A stretch of DNA of 64,000 nt from Wenyingzhuangia aestuarii (GTDB taxonomy: Bacteria; Bacteroidota; Bacteroidia; Flavobacteriales; Flavobacteriaceae), in the NCBI RefSeq assembly GCF_011927765.1, contig NZ_JAATJG010000004.1, forward strand, positions 124,001 to 188,000. The letters are read 5' to 3'. The notes below the pieces were generated by a model that worked only from the letters and a program-made list of their open reading frames with translations, was not told where the DNA came from and did not search any database. Position numbers and translations under genes: made by a program. Below are positions 27,695-35,940 of this stretch, in pieces (position 1 is the first letter of the stretch; each line of letters starts with the position of its first letter).

Positions 27695-28444
27695 TTATTT
27701 TTTGTTTACTTCTTTTATATACTTCTCAATAGCCATAGTCATAGACGGACTCTCTGGTGAAGGTGCAGCAATATCAACTTTTAAACCAGCCTCAGTAGCT
27801 GCTTTTACTGTTGAATTTCCATAAACTGCTATTCTAGTATTATTTTGTTTAAACTCTGGAAAGTTTTTAAACAAAGACTGAATTCCTGATGGGCTAAAGA
27901 ACACCAACACATCATAAAACACATCTTCTAAGTCAGACAAATCACTAGTTACAGTTCTATACAAATCAGCTCTTTTCCATGTAATTCCCATCTCATTTAA
28001 AGCTTCAGGAATTGCATCCTTTAACTTATCAGATGATGGCAACAAGAATTTTTCTGATTTGTGCTTTTTAATCACTTCACATAATTCAGGAAAATGTCTT
28101 TTACCAACATAAATTTTACGTTTTCTGTATACTACATATTTTTGCAAATAATAAGCTACAGCTTCTGATTGGCAAAAATACTTTAATTCGTTAGGATCCT
28201 TGTAACGCATTTCTTCTGCAATTCTAAAGAAATGATCTACAGCGTTTCTACTTGTTAAAATAATAGCAGAATACTTACTTAAATCAATTTTCTGATTACG
28301 TACGTCTCTTACCGTTAATGCCTCAACATGTATAAAAGACCTAAAGTCAACTTTAACTTTCTGTTTTTCTGATAATATTGAAAATGGAGACAGTTGATCT
28401 GATTTAGGTTCTGGTTGAGATACCAATATTGTTTTTACTTTCAT
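27695..28444 (-). CDS. hemD: Uroporphyrinogen-III synthase family protein
   Basis: Cyclises hydroxymethylbilane to uroporphyrinogen III in haem synthesis. The 249-residue protein has the family's two-domain layout: KTILVSQPEP and SAIILTSRNAVDHFF in the first half, KFLLPSSDKLKDAIPEAL and DVLVFFSPSGIQSLF in the second, then IAVYGNSTVKAATEAGL and APSPESPSMTMAIEKY. The family has low sequence identity, so the name rests on these short conserved segments. The gene is 7 bp after a DUF4271 membrane protein gene, a pairing I recall from other Bacteroidota. Confidence 0.85.
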   Translation of the reverse strand: MKVKTILVSQPEPKSDQLSPFSILSEKQKVKVDFRSFIHVEALTVRDVRNQKIDLSKYSAIILTSRNAVDHFFRIAEEMRYKDPNELKYFCQSEAVAYYLQKYVVYRKRKIYVGKRHFPELCEVIKKHKSEKFLLPSSDKLKDAIPEALNEMGITWKRADLYRTVTSDLSDLEDVFYDVLVFFSPSGIQSLFKNFPEFKQNNTRIAVYGNSTVKAATEAGLKVDIAAPSPESPSMTMAIEKYIKEVNKK

Positions 28445-28451
28445 CTTTTTC

Positions 28452-29108
28452 TTACTCTATATAGCCCTTAAACAAATAAATAAACGGGAATATTTCTAGG
28501 GTGCAAAGATACAAAATAATATAAAACAATCTGCCCGACATCAAGTTTTTATTATTACTTAACAATGCTATAAGCCTAATAAAATATAAAACTAAAGCAC
28601 TAATCAACAAAACATTAGAGAACCAACTTTGATGATTTAAGTGTAAAAAATCGTAAAAAACCAAGACATACAAAACCAAGAATATAGATGCTAAATAGCT
28701 GGTTTCCAGTATTAACATTTGTTTACAGTGTTTCTTTTTGTTAGAAAATTGGTACAAAAATTCTGAAACTAAATATTTCACAAAACCATAGACAACACTC
28801 CCTAAAAGTGCCCCAAAATAAAGAGGAATAAAATTTGTAAATATTTCTACATCATTATACAATAAAGGCATCAAAAACAAGGCTAAAAGCGTAGAAATGA
28901 AACCAAAACCAAAAACATGATACATAGAAACATTTGAAACTACATCTGTAGAATAGGCATAAAAGTACTGGTTAGAACTAAAAACTCTAAAAAGCAATTT
29001 GGTTCTTTTTAAATCTACCATACACATTAAAAACACAAAAACTAAAGGCAACAACAATACTATTCCAACTTGTGTATAGTAAGTAAAATCTATTATTTCT
29101 CCAATCAT
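28452..29108 (-). CDS. DUF4271 domain membrane protein
   Basis: A 218-residue integral membrane protein with about six hydrophobic segments, beginning VGIVLLLPLVFVFLMC and followed by the SSNQYFYAYSTDV loop. It belongs to the DUF4271 family, whose function is unknown. It is the first gene of an operon with hemD, so a role near haem biosynthesis or envelope function is possible but unproven. It is divergent from the glycosyltransferase gene. Confidence 0.8.
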   Translation of the reverse strand: MIGEIIDFTYYTQVGIVLLLPLVFVFLMCMVDLKRTKLLFRVFSSNQYFYAYSTDVVSNVSMYHVFGFGFISTLLALFLMPLLYNDVEIFTNFIPLYFGALLGSVVYGFVKYLVSEFLYQFSNKKKHCKQMLILETSYLASIFLVLYVLVFYDFLHLNHQSWFSNVLLISALVLYFIRLIALLSNNKNLMSGRLFYIILYLCTLEIFPFIYLFKGYIE

Positions 29109-29164
29109 GCTAAATCTGTGTAAAAGGGTATAAATGTTGCTGTAAAATTAGGAATAAAAAAACG

Positions 29165-29172
29165 TAAATTTG
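29165..29172 (+). promoter_or_regulatory. -7 box of the glycosyltransferase operon
   Basis: TAAATTTG lies 18 bp before the ATG at 29191. The TTG that would give a longer protein (29170) is part of this box. A TTG at 29137-29139 is 25 bp upstream, slightly far. Confidence 0.55.
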
Positions 29173-29190
29173 GCAAAACAAAATTCAAGT

Positions 29191-29910
29191 ATGCACCAAG
29201 CGTTAATTATTATCCCTACACTTAATGAAGTTGAAAACATCAATTCCATTATAGCAGCTGTGTTTAATATTGATGCTACTTATCATATATTAATTGTAGA
29301 TGATAATTCTACAGATGGTACTATACAAGTTGTAAAAGAACTACAAAACACTTACAAACATTTATATTTAGAAATACGAACCAAAGAAAGAGGACTTGGA
29401 AAAGCCTACATACACGGTTTTTTGTGGGCTTTAAAAAGAAAATATGATTACGTTTTAGAAATGGATGCAGATTTTTCTCACAATCCTAAAGACTTACCTA
29501 GATTGATAAATGCTTGTGAACAAGGTGCAGATTTAGCTATTGGATCTAGATACATTAACAACAAGATTAATGTAATTAATTGGGATTTTAAAAGATTGAT
29601 ACTTTCTTATTTTGCCTCTAAATACGTTAAATTTGTAACCGGAATACCTGTATTTGATACAACTGCTGGATTTATTTGCTACAAAAGAAGAGTTTTAGAA
29701 AGTATTGATTTTAGCAATATTAGATTTACAGGATATGCCTTTCAAATAGAAATGAAATTTAAGGCATGGTTACGCAACTTTTCTATCAAAGAAGTAGCCA
29801 TTATATTTACCGATAGAACCAAAGGAACTTCAAAATTAGACAGCTCTATTATTAGTGAAGCTATTTTTGGAGTGATTAAAATGAAATTTAAAGGACTGAC
29901 AAAAAAATAA
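29191..29910 (+). CDS. Polyprenol-phosphate mannose synthase-like glycosyltransferase (GT2)
   Basis: 239 residues from MHQALIIIP. It transfers a sugar from a nucleotide donor, probably to a polyprenyl phosphate carrier at the membrane. IIPTLNEVENI and VDDNSTDGT are the GT2 nucleotide-binding motifs, EMDADFSHNP carries the metal-binding DxD and GSRYI follows. No C-terminal membrane segments are present, so it is the short soluble DPM1 type. The ATG was chosen because the only longer start is a TTG inside the -7 box. The dihydroorotase gene follows after 3 bp and a DUF4296 lipoprotein gene after that, a conserved flavobacterial trio as far as I recall. Confidence 0.88.
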   Translation: MHQALIIIPTLNEVENINSIIAAVFNIDATYHILIVDDNSTDGTIQVVKELQNTYKHLYLEIRTKERGLGKAYIHGFLWALKRKYDYVLEMDADFSHNPKDLPRLINACEQGADLAIGSRYINNKINVINWDFKRLILSYFASKYVKFVTGIPVFDTTAGFICYKRRVLESIDFSNIRFTGYAFQIEMKFKAWLRNFSIKEVAIIFTDRTKGTSKLDSSIISEAIFGVIKMKFKGLTKK

Positions 29911-29913
29911 ATT

Positions 29914-31251
29914 ATGGGATGTACTGTTATTAAGGGTGCTAAAATTATTAACGAAGGAAAAATCTTTAAACGTGATCTTTTGATTGAAAACGAAATCATC
30001 AAAACCATTGCTAAAGACATTAAAATTCCTAGAAGCGCAACCGTTATAGAAGCAAAAGGTAAATTTTTATTACCCGGAGCTATTGATGACCAAGTACATT
30101 TTAGAGAACCAGGTTTAACACACAAAGCCAACATAGCTACAGAAAGTAGAGCTGCTGCTGCTGGAGGAATTACTACATTTATAGAAATGCCTAACACAGT
30201 ACCACAGGCTACTACTCAAGAATTGTTAGAAGATAAATTTACCATTGCATCTAAAGACTCTTACATCAACTATTCTTTTATGTTTGGTGGAACTAACGAT
30301 AACTTGGATGAGTTATTAAAAACAGATCCTAAAAAAGTAGCCGGAATTAAATTATTCTTAGGTTCATCTACAGGAAATATGTTGGTAGATAACCCAGAAG
30401 TGTTAGAAAAAATATTTTCTTCTACAGACATGGTTATTTCAGTTCACTGTGAAGATGAAGAAACCATTAAAGCAAACATGCAAAAAGCTTTAGAAGAATT
30501 TGGAGAAGACATTCCAATTGCACAACACCCTATTATTAGAAGTGCAGAGGCTTGTTACCTATCATCTTCAAAAGCGATTGAATTGGCTAAAAAAACAGGA
30601 GCTAGATTGCATATTTTCCACTTATCAACAGCAATTGAAACTGAATTATTTAGAAATGACATTCCTTTAAAAGACAAAAAAATAACTTCGGAAGTTTGTG
30701 TACATCACCTAAATTTTAACAGTGATGATTATGCTAAAAAAGGAACATTCATCAAATGGAATCCAGCAGTAAAAACTAAAAATGATCAAGGAGCTTTATG
30801 GAAAGCTTTATTAGATGATAGAATTGATGTAATTGCAACAGACCATGCTCCTCACACTTTAGAAGAAAAGCAAAATAGCTATACCAAAGCACCAAGTGGA
30901 GGTCCTTTAGTGCAGCATGCCTTACCAGCTATGTTAAACTTTGTTGATCAAGGTAAAATAACTATTGAAAAAGTTGTTGAAAAAATGTGTCACAACCCTG
31001 CTATTTTATTCGACATTGAAAAACGAGGTTTTGTAAAAGAAGGCTATTATGCAGATTTAGTATTGGTAGATTTAGACAGAAAATGGACGGTAAACAAAGA
31101 CAACATTTTATACAAATGTGGATGGAGTCCTTTTGAAGGAACAACTTTTAGCAGCTCTATTACTCATACTTTTGTAAACGGGAATTTAATTTACAACAAA
31201 GGAGTTTTTAACGATGAACTAAAAGGAAAACGAATTACTTTTAATAGATAA
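29914..31251 (+). CDS. pyrC: Dihydroorotase-type amidohydrolase
   Basis: Acts in pyrimidine synthesis, closing carbamoyl aspartate to dihydroorotate. 445 residues in the class I (multifunctional complex) form. FLLPGAIDDQVHFREPGLTH holds the first metal motif, in which the usual HxH is QxH (Q60, H62). MPNTVP, KLFLGSSTGNM, ISVHCEDE, LHIFHLSTA and VIATDHAPHT with its Asp are as expected. I recall DDQVHFREPG as usual in Bacteroidota, so the Gln is a lineage trait and not decay. Translation is coupled on both sides by gaps of 3 bp and 1 bp. Confidence 0.88.
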   Translation: MGCTVIKGAKIINEGKIFKRDLLIENEIIKTIAKDIKIPRSATVIEAKGKFLLPGAIDDQVHFREPGLTHKANIATESRAAAAGGITTFIEMPNTVPQATTQELLEDKFTIASKDSYINYSFMFGGTNDNLDELLKTDPKKVAGIKLFLGSSTGNMLVDNPEVLEKIFSSTDMVISVHCEDEETIKANMQKALEEFGEDIPIAQHPIIRSAEACYLSSSKAIELAKKTGARLHIFHLSTAIETELFRNDIPLKDKKITSEVCVHHLNFNSDDYAKKGTFIKWNPAVKTKNDQGALWKALLDDRIDVIATDHAPHTLEEKQNSYTKAPSGGPLVQHALPAMLNFVDQGKITIEKVVEKMCHNPAILFDIEKRGFVKEGYYADLVLVDLDRKWTVNKDNILYKCGWSPFEGTTFSSSITHTFVNGNLIYNKGVFNDELKGKRITFNR

Positions 31252-31252
31252 T

Positions 31253-31657
31253 ATGAGAGCTCTTTTTTACACTTTCTTTCTTTTTACAGCACTTGTTGCC
31301 TGCAATAGTAATACTATTATTAAAAAACCAGAAAATCTAATTCCAAAAGATAAAATGGTTGACATTTTATTAGATACATATATTGCCAAAACAGCAAGAA
31401 ACATTAAGAATGTAAATGGAGAGAGAACAGTAAATTACCATGCGCTTATTTACAAAGAACACGGTACAGATTCTTTAGCTTTTAATAAAAGTTTAAAATA
31501 CTACACTTCGGATATTAAACAGCACGAAGAAATTTTAAAACTAGTAGAAGCTAAACTTGAATATAGAATTACTGCTACCGAAAAAAAACTTCAACAGGAA
31601 GAAGAAGCTCATCAAAAAGAAATGGATGAAGCCAACAAAAAAGACACTATTAAATAA
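31253..31657 (+). CDS. DUF4296 family lipoprotein
   Basis: 134 residues with a lipoprotein signal (FFLFTALVAC, Cys17). The conserved part (ENLIPKDKMVDILLDTYIAKTARN, YKEHGTDSLAFNKSLKYY) is that of DUF4296, a Bacteroidota-specific family of unknown function. The C-terminus is a charged helix (VEAKLEYRITATEKKLQQEEEA), probably a coiled coil. It starts 1 bp after the dihydroorotase stop and closes the operon. Confidence 0.85.
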   Translation: MRALFYTFFLFTALVACNSNTIIKKPENLIPKDKMVDILLDTYIAKTARNIKNVNGERTVNYHALIYKEHGTDSLAFNKSLKYYTSDIKQHEEILKLVEAKLEYRITATEKKLQQEEEAHQKEMDEANKKDTIK

Positions 31658-31660
31658 ACC

Positions 31661-31694
31661 AAAAAACGACTTTAGGAATCTAAAGTCGTTTTTT
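31661..31694 (+). terminator. Bidirectional terminator overlapping the DUF423 3' end
   Basis: AAAAAACGACTTTA and TAAAGTCGTTTTTT form a 14-bp stem. The stop and last few codons of the minus-strand DUF423 gene lie inside it. Confidence 0.85.
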
Positions 31695-32058
31695 GATTTA
31701 ATACATATACAGCAATCATTAACCAAGCAGCTAATAACAAGGTTCCTCCCAAAGGAGTTACAAACCACAAATATTTAGTAGAAACCAAACCTGGGGCTAA
31801 AAGATAAATAGAACCAGAGAACATGACAATTCCTAAAACTAATACATTGGCTATTTTCTTTTTCTGAGAAACTGACAACAAGGGCAACATAACAACTAAT
31901 AATAACAACAAGCTGTGTATAGCCTGATACCTAACTCCTGTAGCAAAACTATTTAATGCCGTTTCAGACAATACATTTCTTAATCCATGAGCACCAAATG
32001 CCCCCAAACCTACAGATGTAGCTCCACTAATTGCAGCTATAACAATATACTTTTTCAT
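31672..32058 (-). CDS. DUF423 family membrane protein
   Basis: 128 residues, four hydrophobic segments, with the family signature GATSVGLGAFGAHGL at the N-terminus and LLAPG and TPLGGTLLLAAWLM later. It is an inner-membrane protein of unknown function (E. coli YgdD family). It follows the trmN6-like gene by 5 bp. Its final codons are built from the arm of the terminator hairpin, so the C-terminus (KTTLDS) is set by that stem. Confidence 0.85.
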   Translation of the reverse strand: MKKYIVIAAISGATSVGLGAFGAHGLRNVLSETALNSFATGVRYQAIHSLLLLLVVMLPLLSVSQKKKIANVLVLGIVMFSGSIYLLAPGLVSTKYLWFVTPLGGTLLLAAWLMIAVYVLNQKTTLDS

Positions 32059-32063
32059 ATTTC

Positions 32064-32759
32064 TTACATTTTTAAATAAAACGATTGTGTTAGTTCAATA
32101 TAGGCTTCTGTGTAAACATGTCTATCAATTTCAATAATTAAATCATCATCTGCACAAACTTGTTTTGTTTTAGAAAAACAAAGTAAACTTCTTTTATACT
32201 CCAAATCCTTTCTTCCTTTTACTCTTGTTCGCTTTATTAAAAACAAGCCTAACTGTTCTGCTAGTAAAACAAAATTAACTTCTTCTTTATAAGGTATTAT
32301 ATAAGCACAAACTCCATTATTGGTTACTAAAGTTTTTGAATAGCTTAATAAATTTTCAAAAGACAATCCATCAACATGCCTAGCTAACGTACGCTGTGTT
32401 TTTTTAGATTTAAATGTATCTGTATAATAAGGAGGATTGGAAACTATTAAATCGTACTTTTTAGAAGTACTATACAATGCTAAAGACACTTTGTGTAATT
32501 CTAGTCTATCACTCCAATTAGAGTTCTTAAAATTGACCTTAGCTTCTTCACAAGCATCTTCATCAATCTCAACAGCATCTATATTTGCCATAGCATTTCT
32601 TTGAGCCAACATTAAAGCAATTAAGCCTGTACCTGTACCAATATCTAAGATTGATTTTTTTTGAGTAACAGGAACCCATGCACCTAATAAAACACCATCA
32701 GTACCCACTTTCATGGCTGATTTGTTTTGAACTATAGAAAATTGTTTGAATTGAAACAT
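32064..32759 (-). CDS. tRNA1(Val) A37 N6-methyltransferase (YfiC/TrmN6 family)
   Basis: A SAM-dependent methyltransferase that makes m6A at position 37 of tRNA-Val in E. coli. The 231 residues show FKQFSIVQNKSAMKVGTDGVLLGAWV, the SAM motif DIGTGTGLIALMLAQR, the acidic VEIDEDACE and the catalytic IVSNPPYYTD. All expected motifs are present. It heads a two-gene unit with DUF423. Confidence 0.88.
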   Translation of the reverse strand: MFQFKQFSIVQNKSAMKVGTDGVLLGAWVPVTQKKSILDIGTGTGLIALMLAQRNAMANIDAVEIDEDACEEAKVNFKNSNWSDRLELHKVSLALYSTSKKYDLIVSNPPYYTDTFKSKKTQRTLARHVDGLSFENLLSYSKTLVTNNGVCAYIIPYKEEVNFVLLAEQLGLFLIKRTRVKGRKDLEYKRSLLCFSKTKQVCADDDLIIEIDRHVYTEAYIELTQSFYLKM

Positions 32760-32804
32760 AGATGTATTTACAAAGCGTAAAAATACAAATGTTTCGTTAA
32801 GGAT

Positions 32805-33332
32805 TTAAGACAAATACATATCAATTAAACCAGGAGGTGTTTCTAAAACAACACGTTTTCCTTTTCTATCTATTTCTTTGATAAACTCATCTATCATTGG
32901 AATTAAAATTTCTACTCCCTCGTTATCAATCTCAAACAAAGCTTGTGCTGTAGTATCGTTAATTCCATTTACAACACCAAATTCACCATAGTTTACATCT
33001 ACAGCTGTAAAGCCAACTACTTCGTGAAAGTAAAATTTATTCCCTGTTAATTTAGGTAAGAATTGAAGTGGTAAGTATATTCCGGAATTCATAATAGCAT
33101 CCGCATCTTGCTCCGTATCTACAGATTCAAAACGCACACGTAATTGATTTCCTTTTTGCAATAAACTTTCTTCAATAAAAAATGGAATCAAGTCTTTGCC
33201 GTGTTCGACAAAAACTGATTCCAAATCTCTGTAAAGTTCGGGTTCGTCTGTATCTAATTTGATAACAACTTCCCCTTTAAAACTGTGTTTTCTAACGATT
33301 TTACCTAAATAGAAACATTCTTCTTTGTGCAT
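32805..33332 (-). CDS. rimM: Ribosome maturation factor RimM
   Basis: Needed for maturation of the 16S rRNA 3' domain; binds S19. In 175 residues the N-terminal RimM barrel begins YLGKIVRKHSFKGEVVIKL, and the C-terminal PRC-barrel holds LPKLTGNKFYFHEVVGFTAVD and EILIPMIDEFIKEIDRKGKRVVLETPPGL. It follows rpsP by 18 bp, the usual ribosomal order, here without trmD and rplS. Confidence 0.95.
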   Translation of the reverse strand: MHKEECFYLGKIVRKHSFKGEVVIKLDTDEPELYRDLESVFVEHGKDLIPFFIEESLLQKGNQLRVRFESVDTEQDADAIMNSGIYLPLQFLPKLTGNKFYFHEVVGFTAVDVNYGEFGVVNGINDTTAQALFEIDNEGVEILIPMIDEFIKEIDRKGKRVVLETPPGLIDMYLS

Positions 33333-33350
33333 AAATCGTTTATTTAGAAA

Positions 33351-33896
33351 TTACTCAGCAGTTTCTTCTGTAGTTTCTTCAGCTACCTCTTCTGTTGCGT
33401 TAGCAGCTTCCTCAGCAGCTTTTGCCTCTGCGATTAAAGCTTCTTCAGCTTCTTTTACAGCAGCAATACGAGCTTCGTTAACAGCTTTTTCAGCCTCAAG
33501 AGCTTTTGCTTTTTCAGCAGCTTGACCAGCAGTTAAACCATCTTTCTTAGCTTGAATAGCAGCTTCTTTAGCCTCTACCCATGCTTTAAATTTAGCTTCT
33601 GCTTGCTCTTCTGTGATAGCACCTTTTAATACTCCACCTTGTAAGTGTTTTTTGTATAAAACACCTTTAGTAGATAAAATTGTTTTAGCAGTATCAGTTG
33701 GCTGTGCTCCATTGTTTAACCATTTTACAGATGCATCAACATCTAAATCAATGATTGCTGGATTAGCATTTGGATTGTAAGTTCCTAATTTTTCTAAGAA
33801 TTTACCATCTCTTTTTGCACGAGCATCAGCTGCTACTACGTAGTAAAAAGGTTTTCCTTTTTTACCGTGTCTTTGTAATCTAATTTTTACTGACAT
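33351..33896 (-). CDS. rpsP: 30S ribosomal protein S16 with long C-terminal tail
   Basis: The first about 80 residues are typical S16 (MSVKIRLQRHGKKGKPFYYVVAADARAKRDGKFLEKLGTYNP split by family motifs). The protein runs to 181 residues, twice the E. coli length, because of a tail very rich in Ala, Glu and Lys (about 110-181) that is probably helical and acidic at its end. Such tails are usual in Bacteroidota. It heads rpsP-rimM. A 6-bp hairpin sits in its leader, 13 bp before the ATG. Confidence 0.95.
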   Translation of the reverse strand: MSVKIRLQRHGKKGKPFYYVVAADARAKRDGKFLEKLGTYNPNANPAIIDLDVDASVKWLNNGAQPTDTAKTILSTKGVLYKKHLQGGVLKGAITEEQAEAKFKAWVEAKEAAIQAKKDGLTAGQAAEKAKALEAEKAVNEARIAAVKEAEEALIAEAKAAEEAANATEEVAEETTEETAE

Positions 33897-33909
33897 AATT
33901 TAAAATTGT

Positions 33910-33926
33910 GTAGGTTCACGACCTAC
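33910..33926 (-). ncRNA. Hairpin in the rpsP leader, possible S16 leader element
   Basis: GTAGGT and ACCTAC form a perfect 6-bp stem with a 5-nt loop between the predicted transcription start (about 33943) and the ATG. I recall an S16 leader motif being proposed in Flavobacteria, which would autoregulate rpsP-rimM; whether this is that motif needs a covariance search. Confidence 0.4.
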
Positions 33927-33946
33927 GTTATTAATTTTTGAGAGTG

Positions 33947-33954
33947 CAAATATA
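33947..33954 (-). promoter_or_regulatory. -7 box of rpsP-rimM
   Basis: On the minus strand this reads TATATTTG, 50 bp before the ATG. No -33 TTG. Confidence 0.5.
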
Positions 33955-33992
33955 CAATTATTATTTGCTCCTTTCTAAGTTATTTTTAAAAA

Positions 33993-35834
33993 TTATTTAT
34001 CGATAACTATCTGTTTTTTAGACAGTGGCTCTCCTATATACACTAGCTTGCAATTTTTACCAATCTTAATCTTTTCATTTGCTGCTGCTATTACATACAA
34101 CTCTCCTTTTTCATCGGCTACAAACAAAGGAATGGTATTAGGTTGCTCCGTTAACAATTGATTTTTCTCCATAAAATCATCTTGAGAAGTTAAATTAACT
34201 TCGTTGACTTGTGGATACTCACGAATTAGTTCACTAAACTTAATAAAATCATCTTCTAAAGATAAAAAATTAGCACCTTCTTCTCTAGCCCCATCACTTA
34301 GTTCTGTTTCTGACACAAATCTAAATGCCGATTCTGGGTCTATTCTTTTTCTAAAACTATGAACGGTATGTGTATTTACTTTTTTACTTCCTGTTAAAGC
34401 CAATAAATATCCCATATCTGGAAACTCAATACTATTCACTACATCATCTGAAAACACATCTACAACTTCAGCATTTAGTCCCATATCTTGAGCTAACTTT
34501 ATTTTATCGGCATTGTTATCTATTAACAAAACATATCTGTTCTTTTTCTCTAAATACTTAGCAATAACTCTAGAAATTTCTGAAGCTCCAACAATTAAAA
34601 TCCCTTTAGAAGATCTCATAAAAACACCTAATAACCTTGCAACCAATCTAGCTGTAGTTGCATTTAGCAAAACAGTTCCTAATACAATTACAAATACCAA
34701 AGGAGTAATATATTCTGCTCCTGGTTCTCCTTTAGCAACTAGTTTTAATCCAAATAAAGAAGCAATACCCGCTGCTACAATCCCTCTTGGCCCTACCCAA
34801 CTTATAAATGCTTTTTCTGTAAACTTTAAACCCGAACCTCTTGTACTTAAAAAGACTCCCAAAGGTCTAACTACCAAAATAATTACTCCAAATAAAGCTA
34901 AGGTTTGCCAGTTGTTAATTAAATCAAAATCTCTAACATTCATATTTGCTGATAATAGAATGAATAGAATTGAGATTAACAGCACACTTAAAGATTCTTT
35001 AAAGTCTAAAATTTCTTTTAAATGTGGCATATCTATATTTCCTAAGACCATTCCCATTACAACTACAGAAAGTAAACCAGATTCGTGCGCAAAAGCATCA
35101 GACAGTACAAAAACTCCTAAAACATAGGCTAGTGTAAATACATTTAATAAGTATTTAGGAACTAAACTCTTTTTTAATATAAAATTAAAAGCGTGGGCAA
35201 ACGTAAATCCAAATGTAGATCCAAACAAGACAATTTTTCCAAATTCTATTAAGGCTGTTTGTGTATAATCTCCTGTATTTTCTATACTGATAAATTCAAA
35301 AACCAATACTGCTACCAAGGCTCCAATAGGATCTATTAAAATTCCCTCCCATTTTAAAATGGCAGAAACATCTCTTTTTAAGCGAATGTTTCTTAAAATA
35401 GGTGTAATTACCGTAGGCCCTGTAACTATAATTAAAGAAGAAAATAATAAAGAAATAGACCAACTTAAATTAAATAAATAATGAACGGCAATTCCTGCTC
35501 CAAAAAAGGTAATAATAGTTCCTAAGGTTATCAACCTCATAATAGAAGGTCCTACATTTAAAATTTCCTTTTTCTTTAGAGTCAACCCTCCTTCAAACAA
35601 AATAATACTAATTGCTAAAGACACAAAATAGAATAAACTTTCCCCTGCAAACAAACCATTCGTTCCATTCCATACAGGTTCTATCCATTTAGAACCATCT
35701 ACCGTAATTAAGGTAGAAACAGGTCCTACAATTAATCCTATTAATATTAGCGGTAAAATAGCAGGTAACTTTAGTTTCCAAGCTGCCCACTGTGCAGTAA
35801 TTCCCAAAATAACAATCCCAGCTAACTCTATCAT
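33993..35834 (-). CDS. Cation:proton antiporter with C-terminal RCK (TrkA) domains
   Basis: 613 residues. The first about 395 form roughly 12 membrane helices of the NhaP/CPA type (LPLILIGLIVGPVSTL, LFEGGLTLKKKEI, IVTGPTVITPILR, FISWVGPRGIVAAGIASL). A cytoplasmic TrkA-N-like nucleotide-binding domain follows (GILIVGASEISRVIAKYL near 405), then a TrkA-C-like part (EGANFLSLEDDFIKF). It probably exchanges Na+ or K+ for H+ across the inner membrane, gated by nucleotide. It is a single gene with no visible partner. Confidence 0.85.
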   Translation of the reverse strand: MIELAGIVILGITAQWAAWKLKLPAILPLILIGLIVGPVSTLITVDGSKWIEPVWNGTNGLFAGESLFYFVSLAISIILFEGGLTLKKKEILNVGPSIMRLITLGTIITFFGAGIAVHYLFNLSWSISLLFSSLIIVTGPTVITPILRNIRLKRDVSAILKWEGILIDPIGALVAVLVFEFISIENTGDYTQTALIEFGKIVLFGSTFGFTFAHAFNFILKKSLVPKYLLNVFTLAYVLGVFVLSDAFAHESGLLSVVVMGMVLGNIDMPHLKEILDFKESLSVLLISILFILLSANMNVRDFDLINNWQTLALFGVIILVVRPLGVFLSTRGSGLKFTEKAFISWVGPRGIVAAGIASLFGLKLVAKGEPGAEYITPLVFVIVLGTVLLNATTARLVARLLGVFMRSSKGILIVGASEISRVIAKYLEKKNRYVLLIDNNADKIKLAQDMGLNAEVVDVFSDDVVNSIEFPDMGYLLALTGSKKVNTHTVHSFRKRIDPESAFRFVSETELSDGAREEGANFLSLEDDFIKFSELIREYPQVNEVNLTSQDDFMEKNQLLTEQPNTIPLFVADEKGELYVIAAANEKIKIGKNCKLVYIGEPLSKKQIVIDK

Positions 35835-35889
35835 TTACTTTTTATTTGAAGTTCTAAAATACTCATTTTTACAATAATCCCACAACAAA

Positions 35890-35921
35890 AAAAGCTGCTC
35901 TTACACATAAGAACAGCTTTT
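35890..35921 (-). terminator. Terminator of rseP
   Basis: AAAAGCTGCTCTTA and TAAGAACAGCTTTT form a stem with one mismatch, next to AT-rich sequence. Confidence 0.7.
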
Positions 35922-35940
35922 GAATTTTTAATTTTTATTC

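Noticed and set aside
29742-30197. 151-codon minus-strand ORF spanning the glycosyltransferase/dihydroorotase junction
   Set aside because: Lies over two strongly supported plus-strand genes and has no family features.
34513-35127. 204-codon ORF on the plus strand within the antiporter gene
   Set aside because: Antisense shadow of a well-supported membrane protein; composition and lack of motifs give no support.
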